Position numbers and translations under genes: made by a program
From: Acidimicrobiales bacterium
GTDB taxonomy: Bacteria > Actinomycetota > Acidimicrobiia > Acidimicrobiales > SHLQ01
Reading direction: 5' to 3'
Assembly: GCA_020628865.1 (NCBI GenBank)
Contig: JAHDEJ010000004.1
Span: 142,103-206,102, forward strand
DNA: 64,000 nt
In this document: positions 55,488 to 63,400 of the stretch, one piece after another
How positions within the stretch are numbered: the stretch's first letter is position 1
Layout of the letters: each line of letters opens with the position of its first letter
Notes under the pieces: generated by a model
Told to the model about the DNA's origin: nothing
The model's input: only the letters and a program-made list of their open reading frames with translations
Database searches by the model: none

Positions 55488-55577
55488 AATTTGTTCAAAG
55501 GGGTCAGACCCCTTTGAACAAATTGCGCAATGAGTTGCGGTCAGATTGTGCAATCTGCTCGTAGGGGTCTGACCCCT
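55488..55577. repeat. REP-like palindromes between herA-like and sbcD genes
   Basis: A near-perfect 37-base palindrome spans 55488-55524: 18-base arms (55488-55505 and 55507-55524) around one A, core GGGGTC-A-GACCCC. A second copy of the core, AGGGGTC-T-GACCCCT, is at 55563-55577. Between them TTGCG and TGTGCAATCT resemble the outer arms in degenerate form. The pair has the form of a REP/BIME unit and could also attenuate herA-to-sbcD readthrough. Confidence 0.65.
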
Positions 55578-55594
55578 CGGCGCGATTTGCTGGA

Positions 55595-57313
55595 TCAGAG
55601 GCCGTCGAACGGATCGCTCGATGCGTCGCTCGACGGTGGCGCGCCGGCCTCAGCGGCCCTGGTGGCCCACGCCGGGAACGGAAACTCGATCAGCAACGGA
55701 ATCGGCAGGCGTGGCTGGCTGAGGTACATCGTGCCCGGCTTCAGGATGGTGGCTCGCTGGCGTTGGACGCCGGGTAGGAACCCGTACTGGTCCCGCCCCG
55801 CCTCCGCCGTGTCGAGCCGGCCGACCACTCGCACCGCGCTGTTGGCGACGACCCGGCGCTCGACCTCGCTCGCCGTCTGCTGCGCGCCGATCAGGATGAT
55901 GCCGAGCGAGCGGCCGCGCTCGGCCACGTCCAGGAGGATCTCCTTGATCGGGCTCGACGAATCCCGGGGGGCGTACTTGTTCAGCTCGTCCAACACGATG
56001 AACTGGAGCGGCCGGGCCACGCCGGACGCCTCCTTCGCATCGAACGCCTGGCGCAGGACCACGCCCACCACGAATCGCTTCGCCCGATCGTGCAGCTGGT
56101 GGATGTCGACCACGGTGAGCTGGTTCCGGTCCAGGTCGAGCGCGAAGTCGGGCGCATCGTCGATGTCGGCGCGGATGAGATGCTCGATGTGCCGCACCGA
56201 CGAGCTCAGCCGCCGCACGAACGCGTTGATGCTGCCTCCGGACACGGCCCGCCCGGTCCACTTCTGGTCCACCGTTGCCTCGGGATCGTCGGGGATGAGC
56301 TTCCGTTCGATGAAGTCCACGAGCTGGCGGAACGTGCGAATGGTGACGCCGTCGATGCGCACCGCTCCGTCCGAGGACGGCGCCCCCCGGGTCGCCGCCA
56401 CCAGCTGGGCGGTCACCGACTGGACCACGATCGTGTACTGCTGCCGTTCGTCCTCTGCGTCGGCGAACAGGAACGGCAACAGCCCGTCGCGGCAGAACGT
56501 GTCGAGCGTCCAGAAGAACGGGCTGACGCCGACGGTGCGGGCGCCGGTGGCCGGCGTGGCGTTGGGGTCTCCCTTGCGGGGCGGCGCCACGATGCCGACG
56601 CTGCGGAACGGTGCGGGCTCCAGCCCGACGTGGGCGTAGCGGTCGGCCTGGTCGCGGGTGAGGTGGCCGTTGGGGGCATCGAGGAAGAGCAGATCCTCGC
56701 CCTTCACGTTGAAGATCAGCCCCTTCGTGTTCGCCGCCTCGGCGCCGAGCACGCCGGACGTGAAGAGCGAATACAACAGGAACGTGGCGTAGCTCGTCTT
56801 CGTGGCCACACCGGAGATACCGCTGATGTTGATGTGGGCGCCCTTCGTGCCGTCGACGAAGTCAAGGTCGAGGAAGATCGGCTCGTTCTCCCGGCTCAGT
56901 CCGGCGGGAAGGCGACGATCGACACTGTCGAAGTCGAGTGCCGCGTCACGTTCGTCGTCGGTCGCTCGTCGCACCTGGGATCCGGGCAGCGGCGGGACGA
57001 ACGTCTCCGGCACGATGCGGGTGACCTGCACCAGCGCGGCTTCCGCCACCTCGGCCGGAAGGACCCCGTCGGCGATCAGGAAGACGTCGCTGTCGAACGT
57101 GGCTCCCTCGTGGCGCGCCCGCACCTGGTTGACGATCCCGTAGATCGAGATGCGCTCGCCGGTCGGCAGCACGCGGTCGAGCGCGACGACGTCGTCGAGC
57201 TGCAGGTGCGCGCCCTCGCCCACGGCGACCCAGAACTGCAGCGGGGTCGCTTCGTCGGTGCCGAGAACCCGGCCGACGACGGTGGGTTGAAGCGGAAGGG
57301 CCGTGTCATCCAT
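55595..57313 (-). CDS. herA: HerA-like ATPase (DUF87 family)
   Basis: A 572-residue FtsK/HerA-class ATPase starting ATG at 57313. The N-terminal HAS-barrel-like region (1-100) precedes the ATPase core. The P-loop is atypical: GISGVATKT at 165-173, with Thr where Gly normally precedes the Lys. Walker B is LQFIVLDELNKYAP, followed by sensor IILIGAQQTASEVERRV. HerA forms hexamers that drive NurA during DNA end resection. NurA-, Mre11- and Rad50-like genes follow on the same strand within 8 kb, supporting the call. Confidence 0.78.
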   Translation of the reverse strand: MDDTALPLQPTVVGRVLGTDEATPLQFWVAVGEGAHLQLDDVVALDRVLPTGERISIYGIVNQVRARHEGATFDSDVFLIADGVLPAEVAEAALVQVTRIVPETFVPPLPGSQVRRATDDERDAALDFDSVDRRLPAGLSRENEPIFLDLDFVDGTKGAHINISGISGVATKTSYATFLLYSLFTSGVLGAEAANTKGLIFNVKGEDLLFLDAPNGHLTRDQADRYAHVGLEPAPFRSVGIVAPPRKGDPNATPATGARTVGVSPFFWTLDTFCRDGLLPFLFADAEDERQQYTIVVQSVTAQLVAATRGAPSSDGAVRIDGVTIRTFRQLVDFIERKLIPDDPEATVDQKWTGRAVSGGSINAFVRRLSSSVRHIEHLIRADIDDAPDFALDLDRNQLTVVDIHQLHDRAKRFVVGVVLRQAFDAKEASGVARPLQFIVLDELNKYAPRDSSSPIKEILLDVAERGRSLGIILIGAQQTASEVERRVVANSAVRVVGRLDTAEAGRDQYGFLPGVQRQRATILKPGTMYLSQPRLPIPLLIEFPFPAWATRAAEAGAPPSSDASSDPFDGL

Positions 57314-57431
57314 CGCGGACCGCACTCTACTTCGACCCCCCGGAACCGCCCGCTCCGGCAGGCTTCGAACGCCTGTCCTGTGGATAACTTGCGGATCGGC
57401 TACACTGGACGGACCAGAAAGAAGTGTTGCC

Positions 57432-58028
57432 ATGGCGAAGTCGAAAGCCAAGCCCACAACCGAAGCCCGGAAGACCCGCTACGAGTTCCGCGTCTGGGGC
57501 GAGCACAAGAAGGCGTGCCGCAAGCTCTCGAAGCTCGCCACCGCAGAGACGTCGGAGGAGTTCGACGACTGCTACTTCCTCTCGGACGACCCGTCGTACA
57601 ACGCAAAGGTCCGGGACTGCTCGCTGAAGGTCAAGGAACTCGTGGACACCCGCAAGGGATTCGAGTGCTGGGAGTCGACGTGGCACGAGACCGCCGACGA
57701 TGCCCCGTCACCGTTCGACGATCTCTTCGACGACCTGCGGTTGGACAAGCCGGCTCGCGGTAAGCGGTATGACTTCCCCAAAGCCGTCAGGAAGCTCGAC
57801 GACGATGCCCCCACCCCGGTCTTCGTGACCAAGCGACGCCGCCGCTATCGCGTCGGTGGCATTCGGGCCGAGAGCACGGAGATCCGAATCAAGGGCACGC
57901 CTGAACGGTTGCACACCCTGGCGATCGAAGGCGACGACCTCGAGAGCCTCGTCGCGCTGCGCAAGGAACTCGGCCTGAAGAAGGGCGAGAACCTGCCCGT
58001 CCACCGGGCCATCGAAGCCGAACTCTGA
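57432..58028 (+). CDS. CYTH-like domain protein
   Basis: A 198-residue protein starting ATG at 57432. YEFRVWGEH near the N-terminus, DDCYFLSD, then AKVRDCSLKVKEL and FECWE resemble the CYTH triphosphatase/adenylyl-cyclase fold, with acidic strand-1, a D-Y pair and alternating basic residues. CYTH enzymes often act on triphosphates or polyphosphate. Neighbouring phosphate transport genes on the opposite strand fit, but the match is weak. A TACACT -10-like hexamer precedes it. Confidence 0.5.
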   Translation: MAKSKAKPTTEARKTRYEFRVWGEHKKACRKLSKLATAETSEEFDDCYFLSDDPSYNAKVRDCSLKVKELVDTRKGFECWESTWHETADDAPSPFDDLFDDLRLDKPARGKRYDFPKAVRKLDDDAPTPVFVTKRRRRYRVGGIRAESTEIRIKGTPERLHTLAIEGDDLESLVALRKELGLKKGENLPVHRAIEAEL

Positions 58029-58054
58029 TCTGACGCAAGGACCCCGAGCCGGGG

Positions 58055-58726
58055 TCAATCTTCGTTGTCGTCGCCGCCGTCGAGCGCGGGCAACGGTTCC
58101 GCCGACGTGCGCACCACACCGAGCAGGTTCGCAACGATTCGACGCAGGTACCGGTAGTAGATGGCCAGCGGCACGACCTCGTAGCCGGGTCGCTCCGACG
58201 TCATGAAGCCGTCGATCCGCTCCTGGTAGGTGGCGGCCCGCTCGTTGACGCGGACGGCGTAGGCCTCGATGTCCGCCTCGTTCACCTGCGGGTCGGCGAG
58301 GAGATCGCCCGCCTGTTGGAACAGCTCGGACACGGCTTGGCGGCCCTCGAGCAGGCTCTCGATCTCGGGATGCTCGGTGAGCGACACACCGTTCTCGGCG
58401 AGGTCGAGGATGTTCTTGGCTTGATCGCCGATCCGTTCGATCTTCTTCAGCAGGAGGTTGAAGCCCAGGACCGAGCCGATGTCGGCGTTGCCCTGCACGC
58501 TCACGTGCACGACGAGTTCGGAGCGGAGGTCGTGTTCGACCTGGTTGATTCGCCGATCGGTCTCGCGGATGTCGTCGGCGACCGCAGCCGGGTCGGTGTC
58601 GGTCAGTACTGCGAGCGTCGCAAGATCGAACGAGTGGCGGGCATCGCCGAGCATCGACACGGACTTGGCGATGACATGGTCCAGGCTGCCTTCGCCTGAA
58701 CTGCCACGGAAGAACGCGAGGACCAT
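58055..58726 (-). CDS. PhoU-domain protein
   Basis: A 223-residue helical protein, ATG at 58726. VLAFFRGSSGEGSLDHVIAK then long helices with ETDRRINQVEHDLRSELVVH, and KKIERIGDQAKNILDLAEN (matching the PhoU metal-binding ExxxD pattern). It follows the Na/Pi transporter gene by 13 bases, so the two likely control phosphate influx together. Confidence 0.82.
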   Translation of the reverse strand: MVLAFFRGSSGEGSLDHVIAKSVSMLGDARHSFDLATLAVLTDTDPAAVADDIRETDRRINQVEHDLRSELVVHVSVQGNADIGSVLGFNLLLKKIERIGDQAKNILDLAENGVSLTEHPEIESLLEGRQAVSELFQQAGDLLADPQVNEADIEAYAVRVNERAATYQERIDGFMTSERPGYEVVPLAIYYRYLRRIVANLLGVVRTSAEPLPALDGGDDNED

Positions 58727-58739
58727 GTTGGACTGCCTT

Positions 58740-59873
58740 TCAGCGGAGGAGTGCGACGCCGAGTAGTGGAAGGATGATGAACATCCCGACGGTGTACGCC
58801 AACGCCAGACTACGTCGTTCGACGGCAACGGATGCCAGACGTTCCGCTCCATGGATCGGCCAGTCGCGTGCGATGGGGATGACGTAGAGCAGCAGGATGC
58901 CGGCCACATTGAATGTCGTATGGGCAAGTGCGACGGTCAGCGACTCGGGGCTGGACGCGGCCAGGGACGCCAGCAGCGCGGTGATCGTCGTGCCGACGTT
59001 TGCGCCCAGGGTCACGGGATAGGCGTTCCGGAGACTCAGCACGCCCGCGCCGGCCAGCGGGATCAGAATCGACGTCGTGATGCTGGACGACTGCACCGAG
59101 ATCGTGATGACGAGGCCGAGCAGAAGGGCGACGGCACCGCCGCCGCGGCTCAGGAGTGCGTTCACCGAGCGTTCGACCCGGTCGGCCACGAGCGCCCGCA
59201 TGTTGCGCGTGATCAATGCGAGGGCGATCAGGATGATCACGAGGCCGGTGAGCACCATCAGGATGCCCTGGAGATTGCCGCTGGCGCCCACGGTGTCCCA
59301 GAAGGACTTGAGCCAGGAGACGGGCTCCTTCACCCAGGCCTTCACCGGGCTCTTCCACTCGCTGCCCGCCGAACCGACCAATCGGCTGCTGATCCCCTCG
59401 GCGATCGAACTGATGGCCCCGGTCAACAACTCGACCGGGAGCAGTACGGCGACGGCGAGCACGTTGAAGAAATCGTGGACGGTGGCGGCGGCGAACGCCC
59501 GGCGGAACTCGTTGCTCTGTCGAATGTGACCGAGTGACACGAGCGTGTTCGTTACGGTCGTGCCGATGTTGGCTCCCATCACCATGGGGACTGCGTCGTC
59601 GACCCCGAGGGCGCCAGAGGCAACCAACCCGACGATGACGGACGTCGACGCCGACGAGCTCTGCACCAGGACGGTGCCGAGGATTCCGATGGACAGCGCA
59701 GCGATCGGATTCGACGCTGCGGAGAAGAGCCGCTCCTGGGTGTCCTCACCCATGATCTTGATGCCCGCCTCGAGCGAGGAGACGCCGACGAGGAAGAAGT
59801 AGATGAGGCTGACGACGATTGCCGAGCGCAGGAGCGTTGGGATGTCTCGTGGTTCAGTTGTGGTCTCGGTCAC
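58740..59873 (-). CDS. Na/Pi cotransporter family protein
   Basis: A 377-residue membrane protein with about nine helices. The two inverted family repeats show the signature VQSSSASTS and VQSSSITTS, each with a GANIGTT or GANVGTT motif. These are the QSSS motifs of type II Na-phosphate carriers (NptA-like). The E. coli-type YjbB fusion to PhoU is here split into two adjacent genes. Confidence 0.9.
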   Translation of the reverse strand: MTETTTEPRDIPTLLRSAIVVSLIYFFLVGVSSLEAGIKIMGEDTQERLFSAASNPIAALSIGILGTVLVQSSSASTSVIVGLVASGALGVDDAVPMVMGANIGTTVTNTLVSLGHIRQSNEFRRAFAAATVHDFFNVLAVAVLLPVELLTGAISSIAEGISSRLVGSAGSEWKSPVKAWVKEPVSWLKSFWDTVGASGNLQGILMVLTGLVIILIALALITRNMRALVADRVERSVNALLSRGGGAVALLLGLVITISVQSSSITTSILIPLAGAGVLSLRNAYPVTLGANVGTTITALLASLAASSPESLTVALAHTTFNVAGILLLYVIPIARDWPIHGAERLASVAVERRSLALAYTVGMFIILPLLGVALLR

Positions 59874-59963
59874 AAGGGCGAGATGCTAACAACGTTCGGT
59901 GAAACATGCCTTTTCGGGAGAGGTGGCACCTTCGCGCTGAGCGGGTGGCCTACCGTTTCCTCG

Positions 59964-60791
59964 GTGAACGACGGCATTCTCTCCGAACCGCTCGACGTCA
60001 ACGCGTCCCGTCACTCCCGGCCCACGTACCCGAACGTGCCGGCGACGATGGGCACGGTGGTCGAGTACCGGGCCACCGGTGTCGTGGGAGCGATCGTCTC
60101 GTTCAAACCGCAACGGGTCGTCATCCGAGACCGCCACGGGCGGGACCACTCGATCACGCCAAGAGACGGCGCCTTCATGATCGATGGCACGCCGGTGGCG
60201 TTGCGTCAGCCGGCGCCCACCGCGACGGCGGCCACGATCTCCTTCACCGCGTCGGGCTCGGTCGACGTCGGCTCGGTGCCCGCCCGCATCGCCCGCCCGA
60301 GTCGGATCTGGGTCGAGGGATTGCACGATGCGGAGCTCATCGAGAAGGTCTGGGGGGAGGACCTGCGCATCGAAGGCGTCGTCGTCGAGCAGCTCGATGG
60401 CATGGACGACCTGGCCGATCGGGTCGCTCGGTTCCAGCCGCGGCCCGGTCGCCGGCTCGGAATTCTCCTCGACCATCTGGTCGAGGGATCGAAGGAGAGC
60501 CGTGAGGCAGCAGCGATCAACCATCCAGATGTGTTGATCACCGGCCATCCGTATGTGGATGTCTGGCAGGCGATCACGCCGAAGGCGGTTGGGATCGAGG
60601 CGTGGCCGACGATTCCGATGGGGACGGACTGGAAGGCGGGGATCATGGCGTCCTTCAACTTTCATGGTCATCCCGGAGCGTTCTGGAAGCAGCTGCTCGG
60701 CCGGGCCAACTCGTACCGCGATCTGGAGCAGCCGATGGTTGGCGCCGTCGAGCGACTGATCGACTTCGTCACCGTCGACGCTCCCGGTTGA
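59964..60791 (+). CDS. DUF3097-family protein
   Basis: About 275 residues from GTG 59964, giving the family N-terminus; an in-frame ATG at 59883 is less likely because it overlaps the promoter of the divergent transporter. The block IWVEGLHDAELIEKVWGEDL, then GVVVEQLDGMDDL, is Toprim-like and typical of DUF3097. VLITGHPYVDVWQA and IPMGTDWKAG follow. Widespread in actinobacteria; function unknown. Confidence 0.8.
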   Translation: MNDGILSEPLDVNASRHSRPTYPNVPATMGTVVEYRATGVVGAIVSFKPQRVVIRDRHGRDHSITPRDGAFMIDGTPVALRQPAPTATAATISFTASGSVDVGSVPARIARPSRIWVEGLHDAELIEKVWGEDLRIEGVVVEQLDGMDDLADRVARFQPRPGRRLGILLDHLVEGSKESREAAAINHPDVLITGHPYVDVWQAITPKAVGIEAWPTIPMGTDWKAGIMASFNFHGHPGAFWKQLLGRANSYRDLEQPMVGAVERLIDFVTVDAPG

Positions 60792-60864
60792 GCGCAGACG
60801 ATCATTGGGCGAGAAATTTCGAAAATTGGCGAATAGCGGGCCCCGGTACCGGGTTACCGGGCAC

Positions 60865-61458
60865 ATGACGTTCTTTCGCCTGCGCCGGGGTCATCTCGCT
60901 GCGCCTGCCTTCGCCCTCCTGCTCGCCGCCTGCGGTGGAGGGTCCGAGACCGCCACCGCCGTCGACGGCTCCGCTGCCTCTTCGGAACCCAGTGTGCAGC
61001 AGATTGGCGAAGCCAACCAGGAACTCCTGCAGCCGTCCGACGACGCACGGGACGTCGAAATCCTCTCCGTGGCCGACGGCAGCATCACCTCGCTGCGCGA
61101 AGCGGTCGTGGGGGATCGCCCCGTACTGCTCTGGTTCTGGTCACCACATTGACCGACCTGCCGGCGTGAAGGGCCGGACGTCGAGCAGTTTGCTCGAGAG
61201 AACGCAGACAAGGTCCAGGTGATCGGACTGGGAACGCAGGACGACTTCGCACTCGCCCGTGACTTCCTCGATCGCACGGGAGTCGAGACGCCGACCATGC
61301 TCTGGGACCCGGGATTCTCCATCTGGCAGGCCTTCGGCGTGCAGGCGAATTCGCAGATGATGGTCGTCTCCGCCGACCTTCAGCAGGGAACGGGGCTCAC
61401 CTACGGCTTCGACGACGATCGCCGAGCTGCGATCCTCGAGGCTCTCGACGAGCTCTGA
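60865..61458 (+). CDS. Thioredoxin-like lipoprotein with UxxC active site (probable selenoprotein)
   Basis: Translated through an in-frame TGA at 61150-61152, one 197-residue protein results. It has a lipoprotein signal (lipobox LAAC, Cys23), a short linker, then a thioredoxin/TlpA-like fold. VLLWFWSPH runs into TGA-Pro-Thr-Cys-Arg-Arg-Glu, so TGA stands exactly where the first Cys of CxxC belongs (position 96; resolving Cys99). VQVIGLGTQDDFALARDFLD and GVQANSQMMVVSAD continue the fold in the same frame to 61458, with no other stop. A hairpin just after the TGA fits a bacterial SECIS. Alternatively it is a pseudogene with a nonsense change. Confidence 0.8.
61150..61177 (+). promoter_or_regulatory. 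UGA(Sec) with SECIS-like hairpin
   Basis: TGA (61150-61152) is followed eight bases later by stem CCGGC (61161-61165), a seven-base loop GTGAAGG and stem GCCGG (61173-61177). The loop starts with G, and its centre lies about 17 bases after the TGA. Both agree with bacterial SECIS elements recognised by SelB. The stem is short (five G-C pairs), so pairing alone is weak evidence. Confidence 0.55.
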
Positions 61459-61521
61459 CCGAACGCCGTTCACCGGGCGCGAATGTTTCATTTGCATGAC
61501 GGAGTGCTACCGTCGTTGGCC

Positions 61522-62712
61522 ATGTCCTCCCCCCGTCGAATCCGTCTGGCTGCATTCTCGTTCGTGGCCCTGCTTTCGCCTGTCCTCGCCCTTGCCCCTG
61601 CTGCAGCGCAGGACGGCATCATCTGCATGGGCATGGACCCAGCCACCGCAGAGGCCGAGGGCTTCCGGGTGCAGATCGGCACCGACGGCACCGACGTCCT
61701 CACCGGTGGCAACACCACCCGGGACTACATCGTCGGCCTCGGCGGTGACGACGCGCTCTCCGGCGCCGGCGCCGGCGACATCATCTGCGGAGGCGACGGC
61801 AACGACATCATCAGCTCCGGTACCGGTGACGACGCGGTGGACGGCGGCGCGGGAGACGACGAGATCAACCTGAGCAGCGGCGACGACGTCGGCCTCGGTG
61901 GTGATGGTCGCGACCACATCATCGGCGGATCAGGAAACGACGAGCTCGACGGTGGCATCGGCGCCGACCGCATCTCCGGCGAGGACGGCGATGACACCAT
62001 CTACGGACGCGGCGGCAAGGACACGATCTTCGGTGGGCGCGGCCGGGACTTCATCCGCGGTGGTGGCGCCGGCGACAAGCTTGCGGGCGGCCCGGGCGGC
62101 GACAACATTCGAGGCGAGCGCGGCGCCGACATCATCAGCGGCGACGACGGACGGGACAAGCTCCGCGGCGGTGCCGGCAACGACGTGCTCAGCGGCGACA
62201 CGAACATCGACCTCGTCATCGGCGGCAGCGGCACGGATCGCTGCAATGCGGGTTCCGACCGACTCCGCACCTGCGAGCAGGACCTCACAGGCGAGCCGCT
62301 CACGCCGCCGGAACCGGTGACCCCGGAACCCGAGACGCCCGTCGATCCGCAGCCTCCGGCCGGCGACCCGGTTCCCGCCGATCAGGCGCCACAGGGCACG
62401 AACCAGTTCGGATGGCCGCTGCTCACCGACGTCGGTCTCGAAGCGCTGGCGATCTGTGAGTCCGGTGGACGCTACGACATCAACACAGGGAACGGGTTCT
62501 ACGGCGCCGTGCAGTGGCTGCCGGCAACCTGGGAATCTGCCGCCCGTCAGTCGGGCTTCGAGGAACACAAGGACACGCTTCCGCATCTTGTCGCACCCGA
62601 GGTGCAGGATGCGGTCGCGAAGTGGTGGTGGGGGGCAACGCGCCCGAACACGCAGTGGCCGCATTGTCACGTTCTGGCCATGGAGGCCATGAACGTCCTT
62701 CCGCCTGCCTGA
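61522..62712 (+). CDS. Secreted RTX-repeat protein with Rpf-like transglycosylase domain
   Basis: A 396-residue protein from ATG 61522 with a signal peptide (ending near AAA28). Residues about 55-250 are tandem GGxGxD-type Ca-binding nonapeptides (GGDGNDII, GGAGDDEI, GGSGNDEL). A Cys-containing segment and Pro-rich linker follow. The last 85 residues match the resuscitation-promoting factor/transglycosylase-like domain: LAICESGGRYDINTGNGFYG with the catalytic Glu, then GAVQWLPATWESA. It likely cuts peptidoglycan outside the cell, with calcium-dependent folding. Confidence 0.85.
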   Translation: MSSPRRIRLAAFSFVALLSPVLALAPAAAQDGIICMGMDPATAEAEGFRVQIGTDGTDVLTGGNTTRDYIVGLGGDDALSGAGAGDIICGGDGNDIISSGTGDDAVDGGAGDDEINLSSGDDVGLGGDGRDHIIGGSGNDELDGGIGADRISGEDGDDTIYGRGGKDTIFGGRGRDFIRGGGAGDKLAGGPGGDNIRGERGADIISGDDGRDKLRGGAGNDVLSGDTNIDLVIGGSGTDRCNAGSDRLRTCEQDLTGEPLTPPEPVTPEPETPVDPQPPAGDPVPADQAPQGTNQFGWPLLTDVGLEALAICESGGRYDINTGNGFYGAVQWLPATWESAARQSGFEEHKDTLPHLVAPEVQDAVAKWWWGATRPNTQWPHCHVLAMEAMNVLPPA

Positions 62713-62715
62713 TCC

Positions 62716-63351
62716 TCAGGTCAGGAGCGTTGCCGGCAGGAAGATCGTGTCGAGCTCGTTGGCGAGCTTGCTGATGTCATCACGTGGCGGGAGCGAGGCG
62801 TGCACTCGGGCGAGTTCCTCGATGGTTCCCTGCGTGCTGCCGATCGATGTGGTTCCGAAGAGCTTCGGCTCTGACCGGTGATCCATCAGGCAGAGTGCGC
62901 CGTGGACTTCGCAGGCGCCGCCGATCATATGACGGACGGTGTCGACGCGGGCGATCAGTCCGTTCATCACGACGGTGACGTTGTTGCCGCCCACCATGAC
63001 TTGCGTCTTCTTCGCCCGAATCCGGCCCTTGAAGGGCGCGGCCCGGACGATGATGATGCCCTGGTTGCCGACGATGAAGTGTTCGATGTTGCCGTCGGTT
63101 CCGGGGATCGATCGATCATGCAGCACGGCCATGCCGTTCTGCTCCAACATCTGGAGGGCCGCACCGACCTTGCGCGATTCCTCCGCCCACTTCCGAAGCC
63201 GGCGGCTTCGACGCGGGGTCGGGGCGACGTTTGCGAACGCCGCTCCGGCCACGGGAACGGTTTCTCGCAATTGTGCGGCCCGGGCCTCTTCGATCCGTTG
63301 CGCTTGCAACAGCCGAGACCCACCTGGCTCAGACTCAGACATTTCCACCAT
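62716..63351 (-). CDS. NERD-like domain protein
   Basis: About 211 residues from ATG 63351 (63342 also possible). ESRKVGAALQMLEQNGMAVL, then GNIEHFIVGNQGIIIVRAAPF, resemble the nuclease-related NERD domain, where the NIDH element is typical. The usual downstream catalytic Lys position carries AAPFKG. No transmembrane helix is obvious. Function unknown; it converges toward the RTX-Rpf gene with three bases between stops. Confidence 0.6.
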   Translation of the reverse strand: MVEMSESEPGGSRLLQAQRIEEARAAQLRETVPVAGAAFANVAPTPRRSRRLRKWAEESRKVGAALQMLEQNGMAVLHDRSIPGTDGNIEHFIVGNQGIIIVRAAPFKGRIRAKKTQVMVGGNNVTVVMNGLIARVDTVRHMIGGACEVHGALCLMDHRSEPKLFGTTSIGSTQGTIEELARVHASLPPRDDISKLANELDTIFLPATLLT

Positions 63352-63400
63352 GAACGCTGGATCGGTGTGTTCCGCGACCGACTTGAGTGATTTGTTGCGG

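Noticed and set aside
60842..60853. CCCGGTACCGGG palindrome before the selenoprotein gene as an operator
   Set aside because: Perfect but short and GC-rich; no promoter elements nearby make a regulatory reading convincing.
61150..61152. Simple pseudogene interpretation of the thioredoxin-like lipoprotein
   Set aside because: The only stop falls on the catalytic Cys codon, the frame is otherwise intact on both sides and a SECIS-like hairpin follows. Kept as the alternative but judged less likely.
61700..62250. Tandem DNA repeats resembling a CRISPR or satellite array
   Set aside because: The periodicity is the coding repeat of the RTX nonapeptides; units vary at the DNA level and there are no spacers. 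No CRISPR array was found anywhere in the window.
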